The notes under the pieces are model-generated. The model was not told the origin of the DNA and did not search any database. It saw only the letters and a list, made by a program, of their open reading frames with translations. The translations under genes and the position numbers were made by a program. A DNA stretch of 49,976 nt from positions 1 through 49,976 of the forward strand of contig JAAZEM010000028.1 of NCBI GenBank assembly GCA_012512265.1. Direction: 5' to 3'. Origin of the DNA: Armatimonadota bacterium. Lineage in GTDB: Bacteria; Armatimonadota; JAAZEB01. Positions 18,301 to 27,000 of the stretch are shown here, one piece after another; the first letter of the stretch is position 1, and the number at the start of each line of letters is the position of its first letter.

Positions 18301-19588
18301 CGCGCCGCTCCTGATATTGGTCATCCCGGAGGGGCATTGGGGCCAGCTGCACGGCATCCAAATCCAGCCCGTCGTCTAGCGGCCGAACCCACCCGCGATA
18401 CAGGAAGAGAGTGCCTTCATCGGGGGGCACGTCCGCGGGCTGGACGATCGCCGAAAGCGAATGGCGCCTCCAGCTCGCTTCCGGCGTCACCGTGCGAACG
18501 GCGCGCCCGACGATGGCGACGCCCCCTCCGCCACCGAAGCCAACCACCTCGCACCCGATCTCCGCCCGCCCCGCGCCGGCTCGCGCGTCTTGCGCAGCTA
18601 CTGGCCCGGGCGATGGCGGAGCCCCTGCGTCGGGAGGCGCGAGTAGCGACACCCGCTGTGCCCCCTCCTCGGCCCGGCGCCGGTCGGCGCGCAAGGCAAC
18701 GGAAAACCCGACAGCATCGGCGCGTGGCGCCAGCGCCTCGAAGAAGTAGGCCCGGCTTCCCCGCAGGCGCAGGAAGCGCCGGCCATGGGCCGCGTAGCCG
18801 CGGCGCAGTTCGCGTTCTCCTGGCGCGGCCTCATCCCGATAGTCGCCGGTCAGCGCCCAGATGGGCCGAGCATCCGCCCGTGCCTCGAAGCTGGAGTCTG
18901 CCAGCAGATTCCCCGGGCCATCGCCAGGAAGATCGGACGGACCGGGGCTGCCTGCGAGCGCGACCCGGCGAACGGCGAAGGGCGCGGTGGAACCGGCGTA
19001 CTGCCAGCTGACGCACGTCAGCGCGTCGGCACGCACGCCGCGGTCGACGAGGTGGCTCAAAGGGATGAGCACTTGCTGCCAGGTGGTCGGGTCGGCATCC
19101 AGGTGGATGTATCGCGATAGGAGTGGCTGGCGCGTGCGCCTCGTGGAATCGGAGAGACCCACGCGCAAGGAGGGCGCCCGATGCGCGCCGGTGGACCCAC
19201 CGAGGGTGTTGATTTCGAAAGTGAGGTAGGCGCACTCCCGGCCATCGATGGGCGCGGCGTCCGGGCCGGCCACCAGCGCCGCCGTGGCATAGGCGCGCGT
19301 GCGGTCGGTGGGACGCACCACGAGGAGATCTCTCTCCAGGCGAACTCCGAGGTAGCGCGTGCTCTCCGTGGTCCATCCGTGGCGGACTTGACCATCCAGG
19401 ATGGCAATGCGCGCGCCGGCATGCGCCTCGGCCCGGTGCGAAAGCAGCAGGAGGAGGCCAAGCACTCCAATGGCAAGGCATCGAGCGCCTGCGATACACG
19501 CGCGCGAGGCATGGCGGCGCGTAGAGAAGACTCTCCCGGTGATTGGAACCTGGTGAGCCCCCCCTCCCCGACGCGCGCACGCGGCCAT
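15368..19588 (-). CDS. Giant secreted protein, exo-rhamnogalacturonan lyase-like (PcRGLX/YetA type)
   Basis: About 1,400 aa. A hydrophobic export signal (LAIGVLGLLLLLSHRAEA) precedes beta-sandwich domains that look carbohydrate-binding. Then comes a RIFT-barrel-like stretch (SGSVPLARGLVF, VPFQFDVL, DGSVRSLWLTF) followed by an alpha/alpha toroid (WLNDGDTGSFGCWLHGEAG, FLRTGDPAIWARARRQVL) as in PcRGLX/YetA-type lyases, and C-terminal beta domains. A role in pectin or rhamnogalacturonan breakdown is therefore likely; activity is unproven. The start is uncertain: the ATG at 19588 gives a long N-region and has no clear ribosome-binding site, the frame is open to 19744, and a GTG at the signal core is possible. 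Confidence 0.75.
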   Translation of the reverse strand: MAACARRGGGAHQVPITGRVFSTRRHASRACIAGARCLAIGVLGLLLLLSHRAEAHAGARIAILDGQVRHGWTTESTRYLGVRLERDLLVVRPTDRTRAYATAALVAGPDAAPIDGRECAYLTFEINTLGGSTGAHRAPSLRVGLSDSTRRTRQPLLSRYIHLDADPTTWQQVLIPLSHLVDRGVRADALTCVSWQYAGSTAPFAVRRVALAGSPGPSDLPGDGPGNLLADSSFEARADARPIWALTGDYRDEAAPGERELRRGYAAHGRRFLRLRGSRAYFFEALAPRADAVGFSVALRADRRRAEEGAQRVSLLAPPDAGAPPSPGPVAAQDARAGAGRAEIGCEVVGFGGGGGVAIVGRAVRTVTPEASWRRHSLSAIVQPADVPPDEGTLFLYRGWVRPLDDGLDLDAVQLAPMPLRDDQYQERRANALAAGEGIFRQVRGLIAYREHSDERDEPVPPRLQSDLPPLSVPVHAREWAGRAWSPAIISGSVPLARGLVFSPDALRLRAPDGSEVPFQFDVLRRDRRDGSVRSLWLTFQAPLAAGERASYTLESGATTAPPPLLPVASREGDEVFLHTGDLLARASGKEFSLLTEPRWGDSLAPGERGGIRLELLDGTRLTSHGPPSQVVVERNGPLHAVVVVRGYLAPADGDVQQRFRYEARLRAWRGIPGMRVDLAVTNLTPEPATPVRSLALVLPTGRARRAEGAIGIAGGAPVTATLGRGELLRVTQRRDPFRSGREDLLVEAPGADPSRVFGRAGGWATWQALDRPPILLAFSHMADRHPSALEVTPGEMAAYLIPPAGVQAFDFPFGLSAYGEFWVGSGEAPALVLDRLQCPPLVVPDPEHAARTGVFGAFSTAAETRRRFPLLEWILDREMALGIGDQERAGETGWLNDGDTGSFGCWLHGEAGAAEGLYTHFLRTGDPAIWARARRQVLHLREVCTWWSNEESAFQHPRSGGTHFGYRPDFESLGITGLLYDYWITGDARSLQTAEGLGAQLLSRTGSSSYHAWERGRVLLHLAELYTATGRQVYRDGLLRLLARRPPPEVELAEAGVTVAALAEAVEAMERPELQAQFQQQLAALQRALRAASPVRSVPGARENYLFQALSRASASEVGPAVWDAALQQMLWLFLTPHGRDLSLPRATQALPAIAAAGGQLPAWARGTALGVGNLSGQDRVLTVRVHRQGNDTAAVMVCRMRAPRADPSRRYRVALEVRDPLGRIIQRDLLEGDAFTTREVTFPRRSLEGDYLLHLTCEEDGLVEVVTDHPYTYLRADEWKIPRHANARLRFYLRGPSGGEVRVAARGTIARQGDGLLGAALRVPDGRLLAHARWSVPLAGTGADGQVPSRVLPDEPLRLPVPSELRGKPLLLEVTAPRSVEWRVEGLDEPWLASVPDAFPGRTP

Positions 19589-19873
19589 GAAACGCGGGGA
19601 CGCTGGGCTAGTGGAACCCTCGCTCCCAGCAGAGCGCCTGATGGAATCGATCCAGGCGATCGCTCTGCTCCAAGGCCTCAGCACGCTCGACCTCCAGGAT
19701 TTTCCTGGTCTCCAGAGCGGAGGCAAATCGAACATCAGTGTCAATCTTCACTCGGCACGCTGGTATGCAAGAGCTCCCCACCACCTGCTGCCACAAGAGA
19801 GTGAGGGAAGAGCGTCCGGTGTAACGTCCTTGTGCCATCGTGGGGCCCCCTGGTTGGCATTGCTGTCTTTGCC

Positions 19874-19902
19874 ATTATACCAGAAAGGGAGGAGCTTGTC
19901 AT
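19874..19902 (-). promoter_or_regulatory. Sigma70-type promoter of the lyase-regulator-kinase operon
   Basis: Minus strand: ATGACA, 17-nt spacer, perfect TATAAT. Transcription would start near 19867, leaving about 280 nt before the start at 19588. Confidence 0.65.
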
Positions 19903-19918
19903 GTGCCGCATGGGTGAG

Positions 19919-20155
19919 CTGGGATTCCGACATAAGGAGAAGACCGCGCGCACGCGCGGAGCTCGAAGCTCCACCCTGCTTTCCGGCAAAGCCCTTCGGG
20001 GCTTCTCCTCCCAGCCACCGCTGTTTTGAGGCATCTGGGAGTATCCCCAACCCAGCCCGGCAGGGCTTCGCTCGCAAGCAGCGCGGTGATTTATCGCCGC
20101 GCGCCGGATTGCGCCCTGCCTCCGTGGCTTCGGTTTCCTTATGTCGGAATCCCAG
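19919..20155. mobile_element. MITE-like unit with 20-bp perfect terminal inverted repeats
   Basis: CTGGGATTCCGACATAAGGA at 19919-19938 recurs as its exact reverse complement at 20136-20155. The 197 nt between contain REP/BIME copy B and no open frame. The other repeat copies lack these arms. It could be a non-autonomous transposable element, or a repeat pair inserted into an older dyad. No transposase is encoded in the window. Confidence 0.55.
19955..20104 (+). repeat. REP/BIME-like intergenic repeat, copy B
   Basis: Same head-to-head architecture as copy A. It includes an AAGCCC-TTCG-GGGCTT hairpin at 19989-20004 and the core AGCCCGGCAGGGCTTCGCTC, AAGCAGCGCGG, GCGGTGAT/ATCGCCGC. The left outer hairpin is GGAGCT-CGA-AGCTCC. 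Confidence 0.8.
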
Positions 20156-20336
20156 GGGTTCCCGATGCGGGGTTGCTGGCAACGGAAGGAGATTCTCCGG
20201 CCGAAAGCAAACCTTCCTACAGGGCATCGCTTGTTCCGGGGGAGGGCTAGCTTTTTCCTCCTGACGCGGGCCATTGAAAGCCCTCGAGGAGCTCCTGCCT
20301 GCCCCTGATGGGATAGTGCCTCACAGGTGGAGATCC

Positions 20337-21248
20337 ATGGCTAAGTTGCTCATTGCAGAAGATGACCATGACGCGGGCGCTTTGATGAAGCGTGTCCTGA
20401 TGAAGGGGGGGCACGACGTCCGGCTGGTGGATAGCGGGGAAGCGGTGCTGAACGCTTGCGCCGAGGATGCCCCCGACGTGGTGCTGCTGGACGTCTCCAT
20501 GCCCGGGATGGACGGCTACGAGGTCGCCCGCGTCCTGAAGAGTCGGCCGGTTACCGCCGACATCCCCATCGTCTTCGTGACCGGATTTTGCGAAACGCGC
20601 CAGAAAGTGCAGGGCTTCAGCCTGGGGGCGAATGATTATATCACCAAGCCCTTCCACCGCGATGAACTCGTTGCCCGCGTCGAGGTGGCTATCCGCATCA
20701 AGCAGCAATCGGATGCTCTGAAGGCAGCCAACGCCCAACTCGCCGCGCTTTCCGTCACCGACGAGCTGACTGGGCTCTACAACCGCCGCCATCTGGATCA
20801 ACGCCTTGCCGAGGAGGTGGCGCTCGCTAAGCGGCACCAGTTCCCGCTCTCGTGCCTGATGGTGGACGTGGACCGGTTCAAGCGCATCAACGATACCTTC
20901 GGCCACCAGGAGGGCGACCGCGTGCTCCAGGTCGTCGCGCAAGTTCTCCGGGAATCCACTCGTGTATCCGATGTTGTGGGCCGCTACGGCGGTGAAGAGT
21001 TCATGGTGATCACGCCCGGCACGCCGCTGCTCTCTGCCTGCAAGCTAGGCGAGCGCATTCGGACTCGGACGGAGGCTCAGGATGTCCAGGCCGCCGGTGA
21101 TGTGATCCATATCACGGTAAGCATCGGGGTAGCCCAACTCGGCCAGGCAGATACGCCAGAGAGTCTCGTCGCGTCCGCCGACCGGGCGCTCTATATGGTC
21201 AAGAGAAGCGGGCGCAACCGCGTCGCCACGGAACCGCAGGAGGCGTAG
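20337..21248 (+). CDS. Response regulator with GGDEF domain (diguanylate cyclase)
   Basis: 303-aa PleD/WspR-like protein. Receiver about 3-118 with phospho-acceptor D52 (LLDVSMPGMDG) and YITKPF; coiled linker about 120-140; GGDEF domain about 140-300. The active-site signature is GGEEF (218-222), so it should make cyclic di-GMP. An RVSD inhibitory I-site lies at 209-212, the standard five residues upstream. The ATG at 20337 follows an AGGTGGAG site; the frame extends upstream to 20274 without support. No kinase adjoins it. The SWIM protein follows at 33 nt. Confidence 0.95.
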   Translation: MAKLLIAEDDHDAGALMKRVLMKGGHDVRLVDSGEAVLNACAEDAPDVVLLDVSMPGMDGYEVARVLKSRPVTADIPIVFVTGFCETRQKVQGFSLGANDYITKPFHRDELVARVEVAIRIKQQSDALKAANAQLAALSVTDELTGLYNRRHLDQRLAEEVALAKRHQFPLSCLMVDVDRFKRINDTFGHQEGDRVLQVVAQVLRESTRVSDVVGRYGGEEFMVITPGTPLLSACKLGERIRTRTEAQDVQAAGDVIHITVSIGVAQLGQADTPESLVASADRALYMVKRSGRNRVATEPQEA

Positions 21249-21281
21249 CGCGAGATAGCGCCTTGGATCAGGGGGAAGGCG

Positions 21282-21539
21282 GTGAGCAGGCGCATTCAGG
21301 AGCATTACAAGCGACGGGCGACCGCCAGCCGCGCGTATAGCGATTACTCGGTGGTGCCACTGGAAGATGGCACCTATCGGGTCGAGAAGGTAGACGGCAC
21401 CACCTACCTCGTGAATCTCGATGCCGGCACCTGCACCTGTCCTGACTTCCAGCGGCGCATCGCCCGCCGCGAGGAGCTGGCCGGCGTCTGGTGCAAGCAC
21501 ATGCACCTCTGCGCGGCCAGCTTCGGGCGCTCTCGCTAG
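21282..21539 (+). CDS. Small SWIM zinc-finger protein
   Basis: 85-aa protein with the SWIM pattern CxCx(n)CxH: C51, C53, C71, H73 (GTCTCPDF then WCKHMHL). The N-terminus is basic. SWIM domains bind zinc and contact DNA or proteins. GTG start with GGGGGAAGG upstream. It probably shares a transcript with the diguanylate cyclase and converges on the sugar isomerase gene, whose stop is 10 nt away. Confidence 0.85.
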   Translation: MSRRIQEHYKRRATASRAYSDYSVVPLEDGTYRVEKVDGTTYLVNLDAGTCTCPDFQRRIARREELAGVWCKHMHLCAASFGRSR

Positions 21540-21548
21540 TGGCGCCTA

Positions 21549-22310
21549 TCAGGCGGCGCCGATTTGCTTCAGGTAGGCGAAGGAGTCTGCCACCCGCGCT
21601 TTCTGCTGCTCCTCCGAAAGCTGCTCCCCGGCGATCCCCTCCAGCTCCAAGGTAAACGGGCCGTACATCCCCTGCCCGTTCAAGATGCGGAAGACCTCTG
21701 GATAATCCACGACTCCCTGACCCAGCGTGGGGAAGTGGTGGGCGCGGTAGCCCCCGTTCGTATCCTTCAGGTGCACACTCACCACGTAGGGCGCGATCTT
21801 GCGCAGCTCCTCCACGGCCGTGCAGCCCTCGTTGTAGTAGTAGATGTTCGCCGTATCGAAGTTGACGCGCACGCACGGATGGTCCACCGCGCGCATCGTC
21901 TCCAGGGCGACGCTGGCGTTCTGGATCAGGTCTGGATGCGTCTCCAGCGCGGCCGTCAGCCCCGCGGCGGCCATCACCTCGCCCACGCCGCGAAGGCGCT
22001 CATAGGCCTCCGACAGCGGGATGCCGTTCGTCTTCACGCTGAGGAATACAATCTTAGCGCCCAGGCGCGTGGCGGCCTCTGCCTGCGGCTTCAGCCCCTC
22101 AACGCACCCCGGATTCGACAGATCGCACTTCCCCAGGACCGAGGTCACCTTCAAGCCGTAACGGTCCAGATCATCCAGCACCCCCTGGAGCGCATCCGGC
22201 GCCGGCACGGGGATCTCGACGTTAGTCAGGCCGATGGCGCGCAGGTGCTCATATGCCACTGCCCGATAGCGACCATAGCTGCCCAGGTTACAGGCGATGA
22301 TGTTGACCAT
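21549..22310 (-). CDS. Sugar phosphate isomerase/epimerase (xylose isomerase-like TIM barrel)
   Basis: 253-aa protein of the AP_endonuc_2 / xylose-isomerase-like TIM-barrel family. Metal-site pattern: ALETHPD (Glu near strand 5), VNFDTANIY (Asp), VVSVHLKDT (His) and TLELEGI (Glu). Members interconvert keto-sugars or inositols using a divalent metal. The start at 22310 has AAGGAAGGGG upstream; the frame runs further back into the dehydratase gene without support. It follows the pterin dehydratase-like gene by 80 nt and may share its transcript. Substrate unknown. Confidence 0.9.
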   Translation of the reverse strand: MVNIIACNLGSYGRYRAVAYEHLRAIGLTNVEIPVPAPDALQGVLDDLDRYGLKVTSVLGKCDLSNPGCVEGLKPQAEAATRLGAKIVFLSVKTNGIPLSEAYERLRGVGEVMAAAGLTAALETHPDLIQNASVALETMRAVDHPCVRVNFDTANIYYYNEGCTAVEELRKIAPYVVSVHLKDTNGGYRAHHFPTLGQGVVDYPEVFRILNGQGMYGPFTLELEGIAGEQLSEEQQKARVADSFAYLKQIGAA

Positions 22311-22390
22311 AGCTGCCCCTTCCTTGCGCCTGCCCGGCGAACTACCGGGCAGGATAGACCGCGTCGATAGGGACTTCTCTGGCCAAGGCG

Positions 22391-22681
22391 TCACTCCTGC
22401 GCCAGATCCACGTGAGTCGCTAGGGCAATATCGAGGTCGGAAATGCCACAACCGCCTTGCGGGGGAAAGGTGATCGTCACTTCGTTGCGGCGGATTTCGA
22501 TCAGAGGGATGTGCTTGTACGCCTCCGCAATCTCGGCGACGGCCTGCGTAAACTCAATCGCCTCCCGGAAACTGCGAAACGCGTACGTCTTCCGAATCCC
22601 GTTTTCGCAAATCCTCCACCCTGGAAGCCCCTGGAGACGCGTGGTGGCCTCATCCTCCGAGAGACATGTCATCGTCATCAT
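22391..22681 (-). CDS. Divergent pterin-4a-carbinolamine dehydratase-like protein
   Basis: 96-aa protein matching the whole length of the PCD/DCoH fold (LPGWRICENGIRKTYAF, then FTQAVAEIAEAYKHIP, EVTITF, GISDLDIALA). Aligned by eye to human DCoH, the active-site His-His-Pro is His-Ile-Pro and the third catalytic His is Gln, so only one of three active His remains. It may have a changed or lost enzyme activity. GGGAGG abuts the first ATG, so ATG codons at 22678 or 22672 are likelier real starts. Confidence 0.8.
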   Translation of the reverse strand: MMTMTCLSEDEATTRLQGLPGWRICENGIRKTYAFRSFREAIEFTQAVAEIAEAYKHIPLIEIRRNEVTITFPPQGGCGISDLDIALATHVDLAQE

Positions 22682-22806
22682 CCTCCCGGCGCGCTGCTGC
22701 TCGGCGTCCGCTCTCAGCCAGGCAAGAACCGCGCCATATGCCGGCGCTTCGCGGGAGGAGGGGCCCCTCAGAGCCAGCGTCTCTCACTCTCCACCGCGGG
22801 GAGGAT

Positions 22807-22841
22807 CCGTCGGGGGCGTTAGCTACACGACGCTCCGACGG
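22807..22841 (-). terminator. Possible terminator hairpin after the AraC gene
   Basis: CCGTCGG and CCGACGG (22807-22813, 22835-22841) with GCGT/ACGC inside form a stem immediately after the minus-strand stop codon. No T run. Confidence 0.4.
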
Positions 22842-23720
22842 TCAAAGGTTGGCATCCTGTGGAGCCCGGCCCGATCCCTTGGGGCGTGGAGGGCGAACGC
22901 GGGCGGCATAGCGGGAGGGCAGCTCGCCCTCGTACTGCTTGAACGCGCGCGAGAAATGATGCAAGCTGGAGAAACCGAGTTCGATGGCGATATCGCTGAG
23001 ACGGCGGTTGGAGGCGGCCATCAGCGCCTTGGCCCGCTCCATCTTCACGCCGAGGTAATAGGTATAGGGAGTGGTGCCGGTAAAGCGTCTAAACACCTTC
23101 TCGAAATGCGACGCGCTCATGCCCACCTGCGCGGCGATCTCCTCCATCGAGAGGTCATCGGAGACGTGACGCATCATCAGCTCGACGGCTTCCATCACCT
23201 GTGCCGAGCGGCGAGCTTGCGTTCCTCTGCCTTGGAGCGAGGCCGCGCCCTCCCCCCCGGCCGCCCCGGTCCCCTCCTGCAACACTTGCTCCAGCACGGT
23301 AAAGAAGGATGCGAGCATTCCCGCCGCGGAGACGCATCCCTGCTCCCCCGCGCACAGGACGCAGCGCAGAAACTCTCGTTCCGTGGCCCTGCGCGCGGGC
23401 AACACCACCGCCTCCGGCAGGCGCAGCGCCTCTGGGGCGAGCGCCGCGCCATGGGCATCCAGAAGCACAAAGTGAAGGTACCAATGCTCCAGCACCCGGC
23501 CGGAATCGGCGCCGAGGAGGTGGGGAGTGCCAGCACGGATCAGGCAGAGGTGGCTGCCGCGCAACGCGAGAGTCTGCTCGCCAGCCTGAAGCGTTCCGGT
23601 GCCTTTTCGCACATAGAGAAGCAGATGCTCCGAGAGCGTCCGCCGGGGGCAGACCCAGCCCTTGGGAGGCACCGCTTTGCCTGCCGCCGAGATCCGTACA
23701 CCACTAAGCTGCAACCCCAT
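22842..23720 (-). CDS. AraC-family transcriptional regulator
   Basis: 292-aa regulator with an N-terminal cupin-like effector domain (about 20-150, GTGTLQAGEQTLALRGSHLCLIRAGTPH) and a C-terminal double helix-turn-helix (about 195-285). The C-terminus holds the family signature: LSMEEIAAQVGMSASHFEKV and LSDIAIELGFSSLHHFSRAF. Cys residues CVLCAGEQGC occur in the linker. The cupin suggests a sugar effector, and the neighbouring sugar isomerase is a plausible target, though this is inference. It has its own promoter at 23802-23831. Confidence 0.92.
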   Translation of the reverse strand: MGLQLSGVRISAAGKAVPPKGWVCPRRTLSEHLLLYVRKGTGTLQAGEQTLALRGSHLCLIRAGTPHLLGADSGRVLEHWYLHFVLLDAHGAALAPEALRLPEAVVLPARRATEREFLRCVLCAGEQGCVSAAGMLASFFTVLEQVLQEGTGAAGGEGAASLQGRGTQARRSAQVMEAVELMMRHVSDDLSMEEIAAQVGMSASHFEKVFRRFTGTTPYTYYLGVKMERAKALMAASNRRLSDIAIELGFSSLHHFSRAFKQYEGELPSRYAARVRPPRPKGSGRAPQDANL

Positions 23721-23801
23721 TGCCCGCGTTTCCCCTGGTCATCCTCAGCCCTACTCCGCCCACGGGGTGGCTCCTCCCCCGCAGACGGAACGATCTCTCG
23801 T

Positions 23802-23831
23802 AGTATAGGCGCTTGCCAGCGGGCATGTCAA
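23802..23831 (-). promoter_or_regulatory. Sigma70-type promoter of the AraC regulator
   Basis: Minus strand: perfect TTGACA, 18-nt spacer, TATACT. Predicted transcript start near 23795, about 75 nt before the ATG. Confidence 0.7.
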
Positions 23832-23879
23832 GGAGGGTGTAGGTTCGGCACCGGGCGGGGGAAGTGGTTCGGCAGCCGC

Positions 23880-24028
23880 ATCGCAGGGAGATCAATCCCC
23901 GCGATGCTTGCGAGCGAAGCCCTATCGGGCTAGGCCCGGCCGCACACACGGACACCCAGGCGCGGCGAGGGCTGGGAGGGGAAGCCCGAAGGGCTTTGCT
24001 GAGAGGCAGCGCGGCGCTTTAGCACCGC
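23880..24028. repeat. REP/BIME-like intergenic repeat, copy C
   Basis: Both half units are clear. On the plus strand: AAGCCCGAAGGGCTTTGCTG, GGCAGCGCGG, hairpin GGCGCTTTAGCACC. On the minus strand: AGCCCGATAGGGCTTCGCTC, AAGCATCGCGG, hairpin ATCGC/GCGAT. The outer hairpins differ in sequence from copies A and B but keep their pairing. It fills most of the 348-nt gap between the AraC gene and secA. Confidence 0.78.
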
Positions 24029-24068
24029 ACCCGGGTGTCGCCCAGCCCCCGCCGGAACTTGTGAGGTA

Positions 24069-27000
24069 TCAGTTCTTGCCGAGGCAGCAGTGCTTGTATT
24101 TCTTACCGCTGCCACACGGGCAAGGATCGTTGCGCCCGATCTTGCCGTTCTTCTTGCGGATCGTCTTTGACTGTGGCTCGTCCGCGACGTCGGTGCTGCC
24201 GCTCTCCACCATCTGGTACTTCGGCTGCTGCACCACCTGCACCGCGGGTCGCGCGTAGAACGCCCAGCGGACCACATCCTGGCGGATATCCGCCTGAAGC
24301 GCCTGCCACATCTCGTAGGCTTCCTTGGTGTAGGCGACCAGCGGATCCACCTGGGCATAGGCGCGCAGGTGAATACCCTCACGCAGGTAATCCATTGCGT
24401 CGAGGTGCGCCACCCACTTCTCGTTGACTACGTGCAAGAAGATGTTGCGCTCCAGCTCGCGCACGATCTCGGGCGTGAAGACCTGCTCGCGCTCGGCATA
24501 GACGCGCTCGGCCGTCTGCACGAGCAGCTCAATCAGCTCGTTCGGCTCCTTCCCGTAGAGATCACTCTCATGCAGGAACCGCGACACCTCGAAGATATCG
24601 TGGAGCGATCGGTAGAGCCCCGGGATATCCCACTCGTTGGGAGCCACTTCCGGCGGGCAGTGCGTGTTGACTGCATCCACGATCAGCTCTTGTGCCGACT
24701 CCATGATGTTGGCGCGCAAATCGACCGGCGGGTAGTGAACGCCGTTCCAAACGCGGCCGCCGAGCAGGATGCGCCGGCGCTGCTCGTAGATAACGCGGCG
24801 CTGCTCGTTCATCACATCGTCGTACTTCAGGGTGTGCTCGCGGATTCCGAAGTTGCGCTCCTCCACTTTCTTCTGCGCGCGCGCAATCGCCTTGGTCAGC
24901 AACTTCGCCTCGACCGGCTCTTCCTCCGGCCACGATCCAAGCAGGGCATGCCCACGGTCGCCGAAGAGGCGCCACAGCTCATCTTCGAGCGAGAGATAGA
25001 AGCGGCTCGACCCGGGGTCTCCCTGGCGACCCGCGCGACCGCGGAGCTGGTTATCGATGCGCCGCGCTTCATGGCGCTCGGTACCCAGGATGTGCAGGCC
25101 GCCTACCTCGCGGACGAGAGCGGCCTCCGCAGGCGAGTAGGCCCGCGCAATCTCCCGCGGGAAGGCGCTTTCCAGGAGCCGGCGGTTCAGCCAGGCCGTC
25201 TGCTCGGGCGATAGCGGCCCGTCGTGCGCCACCATTTCGCGTGCCTCATCCGAGAGCATCAGATGCTGGAAGCGCTGAGGGTCATAGATGGAAGGCCCCA
25301 GGATCACCCGATTGAGCTCCTCCACCAGCGCTGCCTCCAGCTTCTCCGAGGCCGCCATCGCGCCCTCGTAGAGGTCGATCTCCATCAGCTGCCGCGTCTC
25401 CGCGCTCAGCCGACCCTGAAGGTAGCGCGTCAGCGGGTCGCGGGCCGCGTGCAGCTTCTTGGCAAGCGCCGTCATATCCCGGATATCCGTCGGCAGGAGC
25501 CGGCCAGAGCCATCGGCGTTCGGGTCCGGTGTGCCGCCCAGGATGATATCCACACCGCGCCCGGCCATGTTGGTCGCGATGGTCACGGCGCCGGCCCGGC
25601 CTGCCTCGGCGATGATCTGCGCCTCCTTCTCGTGGTACTTCGCGTTCAAGACCGAGTGCGGAATGCCGTAGGTCAGCGCCATCTGCAGGCGTCGCTTGTT
25701 CTGGACCTCTAGGATCGCCGCGAGCCGGTCCACGTTCTCCTCTGAGAGAACGTCGGTCGACACGCCAAGCTCCTTCGCCATCGGCCAGAGATCGCGCACC
25801 GACTCGAAGCGCTCGCGCCGCTCTTCCGGAGTGAGACGCGCGCGGTCCGCGGAGTAGAGGATCTTCCGGTTGAGGAAGGCATGCTTTTCGGCTTTCTCTT
25901 CCTTGGACAGCGCCTTGTCGCCGTAGACGCGATCGCGCAGGAGCCAGATCATCGCCATGAGCTGGAGATTGTCCGCCGACAGGCGGTCGGCCAGGCGCTC
26001 CGAGACCTCGATGGTGCGCGTTCCGACGAGCACCGGCTGCTTGCGGCAGAAGCACTGCAGGATATCGGCCACGCAGCCCCGGAACTTCGCCTCTTCCGTC
26101 TTGTAGACCACATCGGAGTGATCGATGCGGATCATCGGGCGGTTGGTCGGGATCTGGACCACGTCGAGGTTGTAGATCTTCCGGAACTCGCCCTCTTCCG
26201 TCTTCGCCGTACCGGTCATACCGGCCAGCTTGCGGTACATACGGAAGTAGTTCTGGTAGGTGATCGTGGCGATCGTCTGGCTCTCGTGCTGGACGCGCAC
26301 GTTCTCCTTGGCCTCGATGGCCTGGTGCAGGCCCTCGGAGTAGCGGCGACCGAACATCAACCGTCCGGTATTCTCATCAACGATGACGATCTCTTGCTCG
26401 CCGCGGCGTCCGGACTCATCCTTATGCTGATAGACGACGTAGTCAATATCCTTGCGGAAGACATAGTGCGCCTTCAGGGATGCGTTCACGATGCCCAGGA
26501 CGCGCATGTCATCCGCGATGTTCTGGATTCCGAGACCACGCTCCACCCGCGCCACGCCCTCATCGGTGAGGGTTGCCGTGCGCTGCTTCTCGTCCACGGT
26601 GTAGTCGCGCTCCGCGGTCAGGCTGCGCACCACCCGGTCCACGCGCGTGTAGAGCTCGGTCGACTCCTCAGCGAAGCCAGAGATGATCAGCGGCGTGCGC
26701 GCCTCGTCCACCAGGATCGAGTCCACCTCGTCCACAATCGCGAAGTTGAGTGGGCGCTGACGCAGGCGCTGCTCGTCAAACTCCAGATTGTCGCGCAGAT
26801 AGTCAAACCCGAACTCGGCATGCGTGCCATAGGTAATATCCGCCAGGTAGGCTTCGCGCCGCGTGATGGGGCGCAACTGGTGCATCGTCGGATCGTCCGA
26901 GACGTACTCCGGATCGTAGAGGTAGGCGGATTCGTGCGGCACCGACTGAATCACGGCAACGCTAAGACCCAGCATGTGGTAGATCGGGCCGTTCCAACGC

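Larger units (their letters stand above)
19589..20336. other. 748-nt intergenic region with promoter, repeat and inverted repeats
   Basis: Between divergent genes. Holds the promoter of the lyase operon (19874-19902), 20-bp terminal inverted repeats (19919-19938, 20136-20155) and repeat copy B. A GGAGG/CCTCC hairpin around a T-rich loop lies near 20244-20263. No further gene is supported. Confidence 0.5.
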
